This document shows positions 10,701 through 21,762 of a stretch of DNA of 64,000 nucleotides, in pieces. Both the position numbers and the translations under genes were made by a program. The stretch spans positions 62,001-126,000 of the forward strand of contig QWDQ01000052.1 of the NCBI GenBank assembly GCA_003868215.1, read 5' to 3'. The stretch is from Pseudophaeomoniella oleicola. Lineage: Eukaryota > Ascomycota > Eurotiomycetes > Phaeomoniellales > Phaeomoniellaceae. Within the stretch, counting starts at the first letter, position 1, and each line of letters begins with the position of its first letter. The notes beneath the pieces were generated by a model. It saw nothing but the letters and a program-made list of their open reading frames with translations, searched no databases and had not been told where the DNA came from.

Positions 10701-12631
10701 ATGAAGCAGCTAGACGGGTCTCAGCCAGACGCTGAACCATCATCACTGGGTGTATATCCTCGAAAATCCCCATGGATATCCTGGCTGTATGCTCCGGCTC
10801 TTCTGTAAGTTGTTGTCCGACTTTGGTCTGATGTGGCTCGTCTGATATTCCTCAGCATCACATTTTATGCTCTGCTTCATTTTCCATTCTATAAGCCTTC
10901 CGCCGTAGGCCATGGTTGTGGAAACAACCTTGGTTTCAATGCCCAATCCTTTCCGAAGCTCCTCGAGGCCACGACTGAGGACCTGACTACCGGTCTTGAA
11001 GCTGGTCTGTTCAGCAGCGTAGATCTCGTCAATGTATGGCCTGCTGGACGTTTAACACCCTGAAACTGACCGTCATAGGCGTATGTGGCACGTATCACAG
11101 AAGTCAACCCAATCTTACATGCGGTGACCGAGTTGAACCCCGACGCGCTTTCAATTGCTGCAACCTTGGATGCTGAGCGGATTAATGGAACGACTCGAGG
11201 TCCGCTTCATGGAATCCCGATTCTAATCAAAGACAACATTGCGACAATGGACCAGATGAACAATACCGCTGGGTCTTACGCTTTGTTGGGCTCTAAAGTG
11301 CCCGCCGATTCAACAGTCGCAGCGAAATTACGGAAAGCTGGCGCGGTGATACTGGGAAAGACCGTAAGCGTACCCTTCCCGTTGATTCGGTCGATGCTTG
11401 CTAAAAGAATGAATAGAACTTGAGCCAATGGGCCAATTTCCGTAGCCTCAACGGTTCTAGTGGGTGGTCGGCCTACGGTGGCCAGGTCTACGGGGCTTAC
11501 TACCCAGGACAGGATCCTTCGGGCTCCAGCTCTGGTTCTGGGGTGGCCTCATCGTTAGGTCTTGCTCTTGCATCACTGGGGACAGAGACAGCGGGCTCGA
11601 TCGTCAGTCCATCGCATGCAAATAATCTTGTTGGTATCAAGCCCACCGTTGGTCTGACGTCGCGTTATCTGGTCATACCGATCAGCGAGCGGCAGGATAC
11701 CGTAGGCCCTATGGCCAGAACCGTCAAAGATGCAGCATATCTCCTTCAAGCGATTGTTGGCATTGATGCAAATGACAACTACACATCGACCATTCCTTTC
11801 AAGGACATCCCAGATTACGTGGGGGCTTGTCAATTCTCGGCTCTCAAAGGTAAACGGATCGGCGTGCCTCGAAACGCACTCGAGGTTTCAAACGCGGAAC
11901 AGCCGGCGGTCAACGCTTTCAATGCTGCGCTTGACGTCCTCAGAGCAGCCGGAGCAACCATAGTGGAAAACACCAACTACACGGCATATCCTGAGTTTAA
12001 GTCAGACAACACTACCTTCCGTGTTGCGGGAGTGGACTTTTTAGCTAATCTTCCCGCCTACACTTCCAAACTTACCAATGTCCCAATCGAGATCACCGAC
12101 CTACCCTCCCTCCGGAACTTCACCATCTCCTATGCACCCGAGGACTACCCGGACCGCGATGTCGGCCAATGGGACCTCGCCCTCTCCCTCAACGTCAACA
12201 ACACCTCCCCTGAATTCTGGACCGCATACCAAGCGAACCTCCGTATCGGTGGCCCCGACGGTGTCACCGGCGCCATCCGCGACCACTCCCTCTCCGCCCT
12301 CGTCCTTCCCACATCTTCGAGGTCCGCGTACGGTCTTCCCGCCCTCATCGGCTCCCCCGTCATCACCGTCCCGCTCGGCTCGTATCCGCCAGACACCCCT
12401 GTCCGTACCAACGACCGGGGCAATCTCAATGCGACTGCCCCGAATGTGCCGTTCGGGATCAGTTTCATCGGCGAGAGGTTCAGTGAGGAATTGCTGGTAG
12501 GGTTGGCGTATGCGTTCGAACAGAGGACGAGAGTGAGAGATACGATTCGGCCTTATATCGAACCAATGACGGAATTGGTGGACGTCGTGGCGAAGAGAAA
12601 GGCAGAGCCAGAGAACAAGAAACACTCGTGA
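10701..12631 (+). CDS. Amidase-signature hydrolase with N-terminal membrane anchor
   Basis: This is an amidase-signature-family hydrolase that cleaves C-N bonds in amides with a Ser-cisSer-Lys triad; its substrate is unknown. Exons are 10701-10804, 10856-11033, 11079-11363 and 11417-12631, giving 593 residues. The three introns of 51, 45 and 53 bp have donors GTAAGT, GTATGG and GTAAGC. The catalytic Lys is in ILIKDN (about K145). The cis-Ser lies in the SGSSSGSG loop (about 224-231), and the nucleophile is Ser of TETAGSI (about S250). A hydrophobic stretch after WISWLYAPALLITFYALLH (about residues 26-46) looks like a signal anchor, so the enzyme may face the cell exterior or a lumen. Several N-x-S/T sites in the body fit that. 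It sits head to head with an MFS gene. Confidence 0.86.
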
Positions 12632-12896
12632 TGGTCTAACGGCTGCATCGCATCATTGTGAATGTAATTTGGGGTATCTTTCAAAAGAGATATAGAAGAA
12701 GCTCTCACCGTCTCCACGAGTTCACGTGTCCGTGTGTAGAAATTCCGAAGCTTTGAACCCACGAACTCCAAGCCAAAACTTTTCAGCCTCTTGCCCATTT
12801 CATCCAAATGGATCAAGTACAAAACGACAACGCCACGCCATCAACCAGTGATTCATCTATCCTTAGAACGGTTTCCTCTGACGATTCTCTCTAACT

Positions 12897-13753
12897 TCAC
12901 TCATACTCCTTTTCCAAAACCTCCATGATGCCCTTTGCCTCCTCCAGGAATCTCTCCATCTTCTCGTCCAGCTTCTTCAGATCATCTTTCCTCCGCCCAT
13001 TCTCTGCGACCAGCTCGGCCTTTTTCTTCAGTAGCTGCTGCCGCTCCCCTTCGAGTGCTTCGCGTTCCGACTTTTCGTGTTGGATCCGGTGCGGCATCAG
13101 TTCGGTTTCGGGGAGGGAGGCATGGGAGGGGAAGAGGGTGAGATAATCCTCGAGGGGAAGTAGAGGAAGATGGGTGTATGCGTGGCTGGAGGAGAGGAGA
13201 ATGATGGTTAGCTATGTCCCCTTGAGAGGGTTGATATGGAACTCTGTGGGAGGTGGGGAAGGACTCGCAGTATGCGCCGTGATGGTATATAATGGAGGAG
13301 GAGGAGGAAGAGGAAGAGGAGGAGGAAAACATACTCATAACCTTCACAGGCCTCGATCTCGCCCATCAGATGTCTCTGTTCGTACAGCAGATTCTGTAGC
13401 TGTAGATGAAGCCTATCAACCTCCTGCCTGGCCTCGGCCGTCTGCGCCTTCGTTTCCCGCACGTCCAGTATGGCAGCTCTATTCTGGCCCCGTAATATCG
13501 ACAGCTGGGAGTTAAGCTGTTTCTGCGCCAGGAGTAGCGATCGGGTATGCGAGTCTAAAGGTGGCGCCACTCCCGGTTCCGCGGACGCACTCGTGGTTTC
13601 GTCGCCATTTACCGGGTTTGATTCTGGTTTGCTCGGTGGTTGTGGAGCTTGCGATGTGAGGTCTATGAGTTGCTGTGCGGATTTGAGGGTGTCGCGCGAA
13701 GTTTGTAGAAGTGGAATAAGGCTAGGGTCTGTGACGAGGTTGCTGACCGTCAT
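12897..13753 (-). CDS. THO complex subunit 5-like protein
   Basis: This resembles THOC5 (FMIP), a coiled-coil subunit of the nuclear THO complex that couples transcription to mRNA export. Exons 13753-13335 and 13185-12897 give 235 residues. The 149-bp intron has a GTATGT donor and a CTCCAG acceptor, and joining yields CEGYDHAYTHLPLLPLEDYL. The family-typical core is LQNLLYEQRHLMGEI-ACEGYD, then PLLPLEDYLTLFP, followed by a C-terminal charged coiled coil (RIQHEKSEREALE onwards). An Ala/Pro/Ser-rich loop lies around residues 30-60. The gene converges on the amidase and is divergent from the tRNA methyltransferase gene. Confidence 0.82.
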
Positions 13754-14048
13754 CCTCTCCTTTCTCTTGTATCTCTACTAGATTCGTTCTTGATACTAGG
13801 TGACTGACTACTAGTTGTACTCTTCGTAAGGGTTTGGGGGTGTTGTCATAACTCGGCTCTGTTTGGGATGCTGTTGTAGAGGTGAGAGGTGACGGAAGTC
13901 TGAACCAGACGGGGATTGTAAATTACCCACCTCCGCATTGGAGATCACCCCTCCAAAAAATGGGATGTGCCTACCTAATTAACAAATTATTTTTGTGACA
14001 TGGGGACACTACTATTTTCTTGCTGCCACTCACTCAACGACCGACGCA

Positions 14049-15176
14049 ATGGTTGTCGAGATGGCAGAGGTACCAGCTCAAGCGGTGCAGCCAGACGGCG
14101 AGACACAGCATTCTGAACCTCCCAATCGACCGGCCACCCCGCCTCACCTTTCCCTCGACCCAGAGCGCAATGCGAAGCGAACCGATCCTTTTCAGTTTGG
14201 ACAACGGTATCTGAATGAGGAGGACGATCCATTTTCCTATAATGCCTGGGACCATGTCGATCCGGATGAGGAGCATTTGCAGTATTGCGAGACTCAATTT
14301 GCAATGCAGCGGGCGGCTCCTGTGTCAGAATTTGATTATAAACGCTTCAATGACAACCCGGAGAAATGGTGGAACCTGTTCTACAAGCAGAAGCAAAACA
14401 CCTTCTTCAAGGACAGAAAGTGGCTGCGACAAGAGTTTCCGGTGCTGGGCGAAGTCACGCAGAAGGACGCCGGTAAGAAGAGGATCCTTGAGGTGGGCGC
14501 CGGGGCAGGAAATACGGCCTTCCCTGTGTTACGAAACAACGAAAATGAGGAATTGATGGTATACGCCTACGACTTTTCCAAGACGGCCGTACAAACCATG
14601 AGAGATGATCAGGGCTATGATGAAAAGCACGTGCGGGCCGAAGTCTGGGATGTTGCCAGCGAAGAGAATGGCGGTCTGCCCCCTGGTATCGAACCAGAGA
14701 GCTTGGATGTGGTGGTCACGATCTTCATTTTCTCAGCATTGAATCCAGATCAGTGGGCACGAGCAGTGAGGAACATATATCAGGTCCTAAAGCCCGGAGG
14801 GCAAGTACTTTTTCGAGACTACGGAAGAGGTGACCTCGCGCAAGTGAGGTTCAAGGCTGGAAGATGGATGCAAGAGAATTTCTATGTCAGGGGCGATGGG
14901 ACGCGGGTATATTTCTTTGAAAAGGAAGAACTGGAGAAGATCTGGGGACGCCGAACTCCTACAATCACGGAGATGTCTGGCGAAACGGACGGAGATACCG
15001 CTGTGGCTCCGAGCAATCCTGGATTTGAGATTGCCAATCTTGATGTGGATAGGAGGATGATAGTGAATCGACAGAGACGCATTAAGATGTACCGCTGCTG
15101 GATTCAAGGGCGGTTTGTGAAGCCGCTGGACGTCGAGGTGAATGGTGGCATTACGGTGACCCACGCAGAGAGATGA
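14049..15176 (+). CDS. TRM140: tRNA N3-methylcytidine methyltransferase (Trm140/METTL2 type)
   Basis: This SAM-dependent enzyme makes 3-methylcytidine at position 32 of the anticodon loop of certain tRNAs. The frame is open from 13995, but the first ATG is at 14049, giving 375 residues. The entry block has FGQRYL and DPFSYNAWDHV (about 42-62), then WWNLFYKQ and FFKDRKWL. SAM motif I is ILEVGAGAGNTAFPVL (about 147-162). DFSKTAVQ, FIFSALNPDQW and LKPGGQVLFRDYGRGDLAQ are characteristic of METTL2/6/8 and Trm140. The YFF-EEL and NRQRRIKMYR-WIQGRF segments complete the fold. Unlike budding-yeast Abp140/Trm140 there is no actin-binding N-terminal extension. One exon. Confidence 0.9.
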   Translation: MVVEMAEVPAQAVQPDGETQHSEPPNRPATPPHLSLDPERNAKRTDPFQFGQRYLNEEDDPFSYNAWDHVDPDEEHLQYCETQFAMQRAAPVSEFDYKRFNDNPEKWWNLFYKQKQNTFFKDRKWLRQEFPVLGEVTQKDAGKKRILEVGAGAGNTAFPVLRNNENEELMVYAYDFSKTAVQTMRDDQGYDEKHVRAEVWDVASEENGGLPPGIEPESLDVVVTIFIFSALNPDQWARAVRNIYQVLKPGGQVLFRDYGRGDLAQVRFKAGRWMQENFYVRGDGTRVYFFEKEELEKIWGRRTPTITEMSGETDGDTAVAPSNPGFEIANLDVDRRMIVNRQRRIKMYRCWIQGRFVKPLDVEVNGGITVTHAER

Positions 15177-15507
15177 AGATTAACTTTCGGCACGTAACGA
15201 TCTTCGGGGGTATCATCATTTGTTATATTTTTTGAAAAAATCAGGAGCTCCAAATCTCGCGTCAGACACGCAGCCTCATATCAGCTGTCGTGATTTGAGC
15301 CAGCAATCTTGGTCGTTTTCGCCAAGAGGGAACAATTGGACGCGCGTGGCTGTCACCGGATCTAATCTCTCACGACACATGGCTAGAGGCGATACCGTTG
15401 ACTGCCTGTGTTTTGATAGCCTACTCGTAAGAATGCTTCTTCTGCTTCAGCGAGTGGATGAAGAAATCTGAGTCTGACCGCACGAGCACCACAAAGGCGA
15501 CCAACAT
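15177..15507. other. Convergent 3' region
   Basis: Tail-to-tail spacer between the tRNA methyltransferase and the next minus-strand gene. No gene or repeat seen. Confidence 0.55.
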
Positions 15508-16636
15508 TTATATGGTGGTTCGTAAATAAGGCAACACTTCTGCCGTTGAGAACGAGAATGGGCCATTTCCAACGGCCGGTGTACGTGGACTCAGAGCTTT
15601 GGCGAACAATTCGTCCGTTGAATCCGAGCTCTTCTGCCGTGTTAGAGGCTCACCATAATCCACAGGCCGAAGACTCTGTTTCTGATTCAGGTACAGGTCG
15701 GTCTGCGGCGTTGGCGCTCTCCCTGGGGCCTTTTTCAAGGAAGGAGCGGGATTTGGAGGCTCACGATCAAATGATCTAAAGAATGAGACCGCAACGTCCT
15801 GAGATTCTGGCGACAGAGGATGGAATTCGTGGGTTGGCGTATTGACTGTCACAACTTGTTAATTAGGCAAGATGTCCCAATGCTAATAGTCACTCACCTG
15901 CAACATTCCTGCTGAGCTCCTTCTCGCCGGTTCCCAGACTGAGACCCTTCAACTTTTCATTCAATCTAGAGCCGCCAGGCGTTCTCGGACTCGAAACACT
16001 AAGCAAACTTTCAGACCTCATCGCATACTCTACGCTATGCGATTGCTGTACGGAAACGCCGAAATTCGTTTCTATCCAATCTCTCTCAGACAAGGCCATT
16101 TCCAACGCGATACCTTCAAGATTGAACTCTTGTTCCCGTTGTATTTCTTTCTCGAGGGCTTGTAGACGCTTCTTTGCCCAGATTGTATGCAGCACGCCTT
16201 TCCTTCCGCTCTGGCGCGCCGACTCTCCGAGCTGTGGCGGGAAAATGGCAGGTAGCGGGGTCATCGTAAGTCGTTTCGGCTCTTTGGCCGTCGCCGCAGA
16301 GGCGGGGGGAGGCTCGTATGTAAGAGTAATGGTCGGTGGGACGGTCTCGCCTGGACCCATCAGGAAGTAGGCTCGGTGCAGGTCATCCGCTTCTCTGTCA
16401 TCGGCATGGAGTTGTGTGGATTTGCCTAGCCACGATACCTGCCAGGCGCCTACTGTATGTCGGGATACATCCTCATCCTCCCACTCCACCATCAGCACTT
16501 TTGTCCCGTCATTTCCTTTACCGGGTTCGAATTCGAAGCGGGCGAATGCGGTGACCGACTCGAGCTGCGTAGGACTGGTGGGAGATGCAGCAGAGAGATT
16601 CTCGAGATCAGACGGGTCGGCCGTGAAGACTGACAT
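15508..16636 (-). CDS. Uncharacterised fungal protein
   Basis: I do not recognise this family. Exons 16636-15898 and 15845-15508 give 358 residues; the 52-bp intron has a GTGAGT donor and a TGACAG acceptor. The N-terminal 110 residues look like a small beta-rich domain (TAFARFEFEPGKGNDGTKVL, VEWEDED, GAWQVSWLGKS). The middle is helical and charged (TIWAKKRLQALEKEIQREQE, about 165-184) and carries an Asn-Phe-Gly-Val segment. The C-terminal third is Ser/Pro-rich with repeated SPRTPG and SPRTPA words that look like proline-directed phosphorylation sites. There is no signal peptide or membrane helix, so it is probably cytosolic or nuclear. A scaffold or kinase-substrate role is only a guess. Confidence 0.7.
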
Positions 16637-17142
16637 CTCGAAGTCGAGGGAAGGGAGGGAGGGAAAGCGGAATGGATCGATGAAACGGTCGTCAACTCTG
16701 GAAGTAACGCTGCACGTTATCTATTTGAACAGCCTATTCCCGTGCAAGGAGCCCTTTCCTTCGGGCTACTCCAAAGGCTCCCAAGGCTCCAAATATCACA
16801 AGTCAGTCAGCCTTATGATCCTACCCCGAAAACGACTCTATCAAATCAGCACCTTATCGAACCAAAAAGCTTCATCGCGGGAGTTCTATCCATGCTTTTT
16901 TATTCTTCTCGTAGGTATCATAAATGCATCATAAGATTGGACAACGAAGGGGGGTGGGTTGTGGGTGGTGGTATCTTTCTCTCTTAACTACCCCTCTCCC
17001 CGTTCCAATAATAATTTTTCTAATCTTTTTGCTGTAGTATGTAGAGCTAATAGTTCACCAATATCATATCTTTGTAAGCAAGCGAGCAGAATTTCCCCTC
17101 CTACCATCAATTACAGTAATAATTACGGCAGGTTAGGTCAAA

Positions 17143-17180
17143 TGCATGCATGCATGTATGCGTGTGTGTGTGTGTGTGTG
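17143..17180. repeat. ATGC/GT microsatellite
   Basis: A short run of alternating GCAT words passes directly into about nine GT dinucleotides (17162-17180). Alternating purine-pyrimidine DNA of this kind can adopt Z-form, and its length is likely to vary between strains. Confidence 0.85.
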
Positions 17181-17426
17181 CCGATGACCGATGTGCGAAT
17201 GTGCGATGTGATGTGATCAAGTCGGGGCGGACTGAGGTTGAAGGTGGGTTGGATCGGGTCGAGGGTGTGCTATAAATAGTACAGTCGCTTGTAGAGGAGG
17301 GTAGGATAGGGTAGGGTACTTTGTTTAAGCGAAGAAGTCTAGCAGATACATGCTTGCAACGCATGGATGGATGGACGGGATTGGTTGAGAGATGGTTTGT
17401 GATAGATTGGTGGGTTGAGTGGATGT

Positions 17427-17445
17427 AGGCAGGCAGGCAGGCAGG
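17427..17445. repeat. AGGC tetranucleotide repeat
   Basis: Nearly five tandem copies of AGGC occur in a noncoding stretch. Confidence 0.8.
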
Positions 17446-17994
17446 TGTGAGGGAGGGTGGTTTATTTGTATATATATATATATTTGTGAACTTATTAGTA
17501 GGTACCTGGGTAAGTGTCTGGCAGTATATGATATATTATATTATTATTATTGTCATCTCTGAGAACTTATGCTCTGTGACCATCGTAGTCCATATTTTTG
17601 CATGGAGATCTATTATACATAGGTACGTAGTAGTATAGGTAGTGTAGATAACGTTACAGACATGTTTCCCTGGTTCCGCAAGGTTTGCAGGTGTTACTGC
17701 GTCCTCATAGCTTTTATGCATTCGTCCTTCGTTTTGCACCCTGGTCATGCATCACTGTTGCCCTCGATCCACCCCGCCCGAGCAGTCATCATCACCGTGG
17801 GCATATAGCAAACGTCTCCAAAGTTCCATGTTGCAACAGTAGATGTTGATGGTCATATCACCCACGAGCAGTAAGACTAATACACCTCGATCACCTGAGC
17901 CATCTCCACACGAGTCCTCATACGTCGTTGACTGCGGTTGAATGAGGATAGCAGCGACCTTGAACGAGAAAGTGAGATCTCTGTTGGTAGCCTG

Positions 17995-18546
17995 CTAATC
18001 GATTCGGACCTTCGACAGCCCCCACTCCTCGCCTCGCTCGTGGCCGACCAACGAGAGCTCTACGAGATCCTCCTTCAGAGCCCCGTTGATGTAGTACCAG
18101 ATGACGAATTCCACAAAACACGCCGTGAACAGTGTTCGATCCACGAGCACCGATAACGGTCCTTCGACTCCAAGTTGAGATAGTCCATAGATCGGTAAGG
18201 TCGCCAATCCAAACGTGCCAGTCAGTGCGCTGGCGAGAGCTCTCCAAGCAGCCGTGCCGGTGTGAGCAGCACTAAAAGTAAACACGTTGTACTTCGAAGG
18301 TGCTTTCACCGATTGAGGCCGTAGCATGATGTGAGTTGCAGCTGCGAGAACTAGGACCAGGAAGATGATGGGTGATGGCCCGTCGGCCTCTGCAGTACGG
18401 TCGGGAAGTTGCAAGGCTTCTCCTATGGCCCAGACAGGGGTCGTTGTCGAGATGAAATCCGGTGCAAAAATATAGCTGTAGGCGAGAGGGAGAAGGACAA
18501 ACAGAGCGTGCAGCCTGATCAAGGTTGAAGCTTCTAGTATCGCCAT
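17995..18546 (-). CDS. Ilm1-like integral membrane protein
   Basis: The 183-residue product resembles the fungal family named after yeast Ilm1 (increased loss of mitochondrial DNA), a poorly understood ER-associated membrane protein. Four hydrophobic segments are visible: about residues 9-28 (RLHALFVLLPLAYSYIF), 58-75 (SPIIFLVLVLAAATHIML), 95-122 and 138-158 (FTACFVEFVIWYYI). The opening TLIRLHALFVL is the most family-like part. The C-terminus is polar. One exon. The start lies 241 bp from the divergent Dph4 gene, so the two probably share a promoter. Function in this organism is inferred by resemblance only. Confidence 0.68.
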   Translation of the reverse strand: MAILEASTLIRLHALFVLLPLAYSYIFAPDFISTTTPVWAIGEALQLPDRTAEADGPSPIIFLVLVLAAATHIMLRPQSVKAPSKYNVFTFSAAHTGTAAWRALASALTGTFGLATLPIYGLSQLGVEGPLSVLVDRTLFTACFVEFVIWYYINGALKEDLVELSLVGHERGEEWGLSKVRID

Positions 18547-18787
18547 TGCTATTATTCCTGAGGGGGGTAATCGTTGGATGTATCTTTTTTATCCCCTTGA
18601 GAAGCACAGATTTTGTAGATGTTCTTCTATGATACACGCTGTTCATGCCATGACTGAGAAAGTTGAATAAGTTTGCGGAACTCTTTCCGCGGGCAGTATA
18701 GAAACTTCGGGGATCAGCCTCCGTTACATTACCTTTTTGTCGACGATATCGAAGAGGGAGGCTGGCCGTGATGAACGGGACATCACG
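18547..18787. promoter_or_regulatory. Short divergent promoter, Ilm1-like and DPH4
   Basis: Only 241 bases separate two divergent start codons, so both promoters and leaders must fit here. No TATA box is obvious. Confidence 0.55.
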
Positions 18788-19315
18788 ATGAACCTGAATC
18801 ATTATGAAGTTCTCAAATTGAAAACCCGGAGCTCGGTCACGCCACCAGAAGTCAAATCGGCATATCACAAGGCGTTACTACAACATCACCCGGACAAAGC
18901 TCCTAGGGCAGATACTCTGAAAAACAATCATAGTCTCCAGAGCCAGAAAGACTCAACCGTTTCCATTGACAGCCTATCGCTTGCCTATCAGACTCTATCA
19001 GACCCGAAACTGAAAGCTGAGTACGACCGGTTACTGGTCGTCAGTGACCCGTCGATCAAGGCCGGCTTACTAGACAAAGTCCATCATGCTGGAGTCGAAA
19101 CCGTGGATCTGGAAGACATGGACTATGACGATAGTCGCGGTTTGTGGCGAAGGGCTTGTCGATGTGGTGATGCCCGTGCCTACGAAGTTACGGAAGATGA
19201 GCTGGAAAGAGAGCAGAGCCATGGAGAAATCTATGTCGGCTGCAAAGGGTGCAGCTTATTTATGAAGGTCTTGTTTGAAGTCATGGATGAAGACGTTAAT
19301 GAGGCTGCTGGCTGA
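18788..19315 (+). CDS. DPH4: Dph4-type J protein, diphthamide biosynthesis
   Basis: Dph4 is a cytosolic J-domain protein with a CSL zinc finger that supports the first step of diphthamide formation on elongation factor 2 and can carry iron. The frame is open upstream, but the first ATG is at 18788, giving 175 residues. The J domain (about 3-80) has NHYEVL at its start, the HPDK signature (about 34-37), and LAYQTLSDPKLKAEYDRLL at its end. The zinc finger follows with C-x-C in RACRCGD (about 120) and C-x2-C in VGCKGCSL (about 158), matching the DPH-type metal site. One exon. It is divergent from the Ilm1-like gene and converges on the prenyltransferase gene, with 50 bp between stop codons. Confidence 0.9.
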   Translation: MNLNHYEVLKLKTRSSVTPPEVKSAYHKALLQHHPDKAPRADTLKNNHSLQSQKDSTVSIDSLSLAYQTLSDPKLKAEYDRLLVVSDPSIKAGLLDKVHHAGVETVDLEDMDYDDSRGLWRRACRCGDARAYEVTEDELEREQSHGEIYVGCKGCSLFMKVLFEVMDEDVNEAAG

Positions 19316-19365
19316 AGTAGTTCGGTTCATGTCAAGATTTGCGAGTCTTGACATTAAACCATTAC

Positions 19366-20928
19366 CTATGACTTGGACGAGTCTCTCCACCATGAGACAT
19401 TTTCCAGTCTATTTCGAGCCTCAACACTGATGCAAAATGCAGGGTCTAACGCTCGAATTTCCGGTTCATTATATATGCTCAATGCTGCTAGGCCGAGGTG
19501 TGCATGCATGATATCTGCAGAGGTTAATGTGTCAGCTCGAACGAGAGACGTTGCAAAATGCCGCCGAAGATGGCACCAAGACGGCTTGAGCAGTCTTACC
19601 TGGAGTAGCACCAACTCCTTTTCCAAACCCACCTACGATATGCTGAGTCTTTTCGAGCAAATACCGACGCATGGCAGTCACGTCGACCAAATGCTCTCTG
19701 TGTAGCATCTACAGTCTTCGTTAGCTCGCGACCCTTAACATATGCCTTCGCAACTCACAGCCAGTGCACCAGTGTTCCAGAAGCAGTAACACGTGTCCGC
19801 GATTTTATTGGGCCTTCCAGAAAATCCGGCAAATTGCAAGTCTTGCTCATCGAGCTCGAGCACGGGTGGGTCTACAGACTGATCATCGGCGCCGTCAACT
19901 TTCAGCATCTGCATCTCAGCTACAGGAACATCTGATGACCTGTCGGTTCCCGCTTCACTGGCTGTTTCTTCGTCTTCGGACTCGCCATCCGCACCCTCAT
20001 CCTCCTCCTCTTCAAGCAGGGTTGTCTGCCGATCTAATATCCACACTACGCATCTCTCAAGAGATATGCCATCCACATCAGGAAGAGGGGATGTTCTGCT
20101 GGGATTGAAAGGTAGCTTCCCGAGGAAGTATAGTGCACTGATGGCGGTGTATATAAGTCCGGCTATGAGCGGTTAGACAAGTTTAGTCAAGTATAAGAGA
20201 GCGCAATGTAGAATCTATACGTACAATGCGATTCATGTCCTGGTCCTCCAGCAAACCCACCATCATAACCCTGATAGACACGTCTGTTAGCGATGGACGG
20301 ACGTCAGTGTAGAATGGAGAGAAGAGAATGTACGAACCTGGCTACTCTTGATAAACCGTACCAATGCCTCGGTATCGATATCCCTCATCCCTTCCAGATC
20401 TGGTTGCCTGCTCTGCGGTCCCCGTAGAATATATCTAACCCCAGCAGCACAACAACAAGGTCTCATGTCCCTGCCGCCTTCAACCGTTCCGCCTATCCCC
20501 AGCACTTCCCCAAAACTCCCATCTTCTCTCTGCAAATTCGGCAACCATGCTAGACACTCCTTTCTCCTCACCCTCGCCAAGTCATCCCCAAGCACGAGCA
20601 GAGTCACCAACGCAAAGAACGTCGCCGGCACATTCGCCGGATCCCAGACCTCGTTCTCCGGACACCGAGCTTCTCCCAGATCCGTCCCCGTGAACGCCCT
20701 GAAGCCACCGGTCGGTACCTGGCACTTGTAGATCCAGTCCACGAAACCCGAGCGGTCCTCCGCCGTCACCTTTTTGGGGTCATCGAGCACCGAGAGCAGA
20801 TCTAGACCGGCGATGGTGAAGAAACCGAGGAGCATGCGGGAGGCGTCGGATGAGGTGTACGGTCGTGGAAGCAGGGTGAGGGCATGACGGAGGAAGAACG
20901 TCTTCTGTCGGGACGTGAGCAGAGACAT
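19366..20928 (-). CDS. CDC43: Geranylgeranyltransferase type I beta subunit
   Basis: This subunit, with the shared alpha subunit, attaches geranylgeranyl to CaaX proteins such as Rho GTPases. Five exons were traced: 20928-20338, 20270-20225, 20162-19759, 19708-19600 and 19514-19366, giving 432 residues. Introns of 67, 62, 50 and 85 bp have donors GTTCGT, GTACGT, GTGAGT and GTAAGA. Exon 2 is only 46 bp and supplies GYDGGFAGGPGHESH, the typical prenyltransferase QGG-like repeat. Further repeats are VPTGGFRAF and HIVGGFGKG. Zinc ligands expected from the family are visible: Asp and Cys of DTCYCFWN, and His of MHAHLGL. An acidic insert of about 60 residues rich in Glu, Asp and Ser lies between exon 3 repeats and is longer than I would expect for the human protein. 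Confidence 0.9.
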
Positions 20929-21762
20929 GCTCCCCTCTAAAACGGGACTTCGACAGCTGAAGAGGACGGGAATGTGAAATTGGAGACTGAAACTTTCTGC
21001 CTTGACTGGATCACTTGATGGATTGGTGAGTGACGAGACGCTTGTGTACGTTCTTAGAATGAATCAGAATACCGCCCAGTCGTACTCCGTGACAAAGAGA
21101 TACCAGTCTAAGTTGATGTACGCTGAGTTCCTTGTAATGACTTTCACAATTAATTGGCCATCTATCTTCAAATTCGCCCACAGCCACTTGGTGTAGATTT
21201 TGGGAGGCGGACTAGATACTCCCAGCAGTCCTTGAGAGCAGTAGTGTTATGACCTTTCCGTCCGTCAGCTGGGCGTCCGATTGCTGGTTATTTCGATTCT
21301 CATCACGCCCGAGTTAACAAGAAGTTCGTTGACTAAACGATGTGGCTCTATGCACGTTACATAGGAAGATACTATCTGGACAATCTCTGGATCCAAGCCA
21401 GCGGCCGAGTTCTACATAAAGCGCACTAGTTTCTAAGGCAAGCGGTTTATGAGAGGAGATCGTCTGGTGCCATGAAAAGCCTTGACAAAATGCATTTTAC
21501 ATCGGGATGGGTTTGACTTCCCTATCACATAAAACCTGAGCATCATCGAACGTCCACTTTTGCTCCATCTGTGAAGGCCGTTATACAAATCAATTGCTCT
21601 AAAACATGTCTATGGAAATAGATGAAGCGAGCCAGTAGCCCAGAGAGTGAAAATGAAAGACGTATACAGTCCCAAATTCCACTGTTGTACTAAAAGAAAA
21701 ATCAAAACCCATGCGTGCTATGCCGAAACCAGATACCCATTTCCCATCGAGGTTTTGAATCC
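20929..21762. other. Intergenic, no gene seen
   Basis: These 834 bases contain the CDC43 promoter side and the 3' flank of the eIF3j gene. Small frames are unconvincing. Confidence 0.55.

Larger units (their letters stand above)
16637..17994. other. Repeat-rich intergenic region
   Basis: No gene is supported in these 1.36 kb. The region is marked by simple repeats: an ATGC run and a GT run near 17143-17180, an AGGC tetramer run at 17427-17445, and a TA run near 17469-17482. It holds the 5' flank of the uncharacterised gene at 16636 and the 3' flank of the Ilm1-like gene. Confidence 0.6.

Noticed and set aside
12101-12625. Minus-strand frame opposite the amidase
   Set aside because: It is a shadow of the GC-biased last exon of the amidase, with no motif or splice partners.
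13995-14048. Upstream extension of the tRNA methyltransferase frame
   Set aside because: The extra 18 codons begin with GTG, not ATG; nuclear genes of this kind start at ATG, so 14049 is used.
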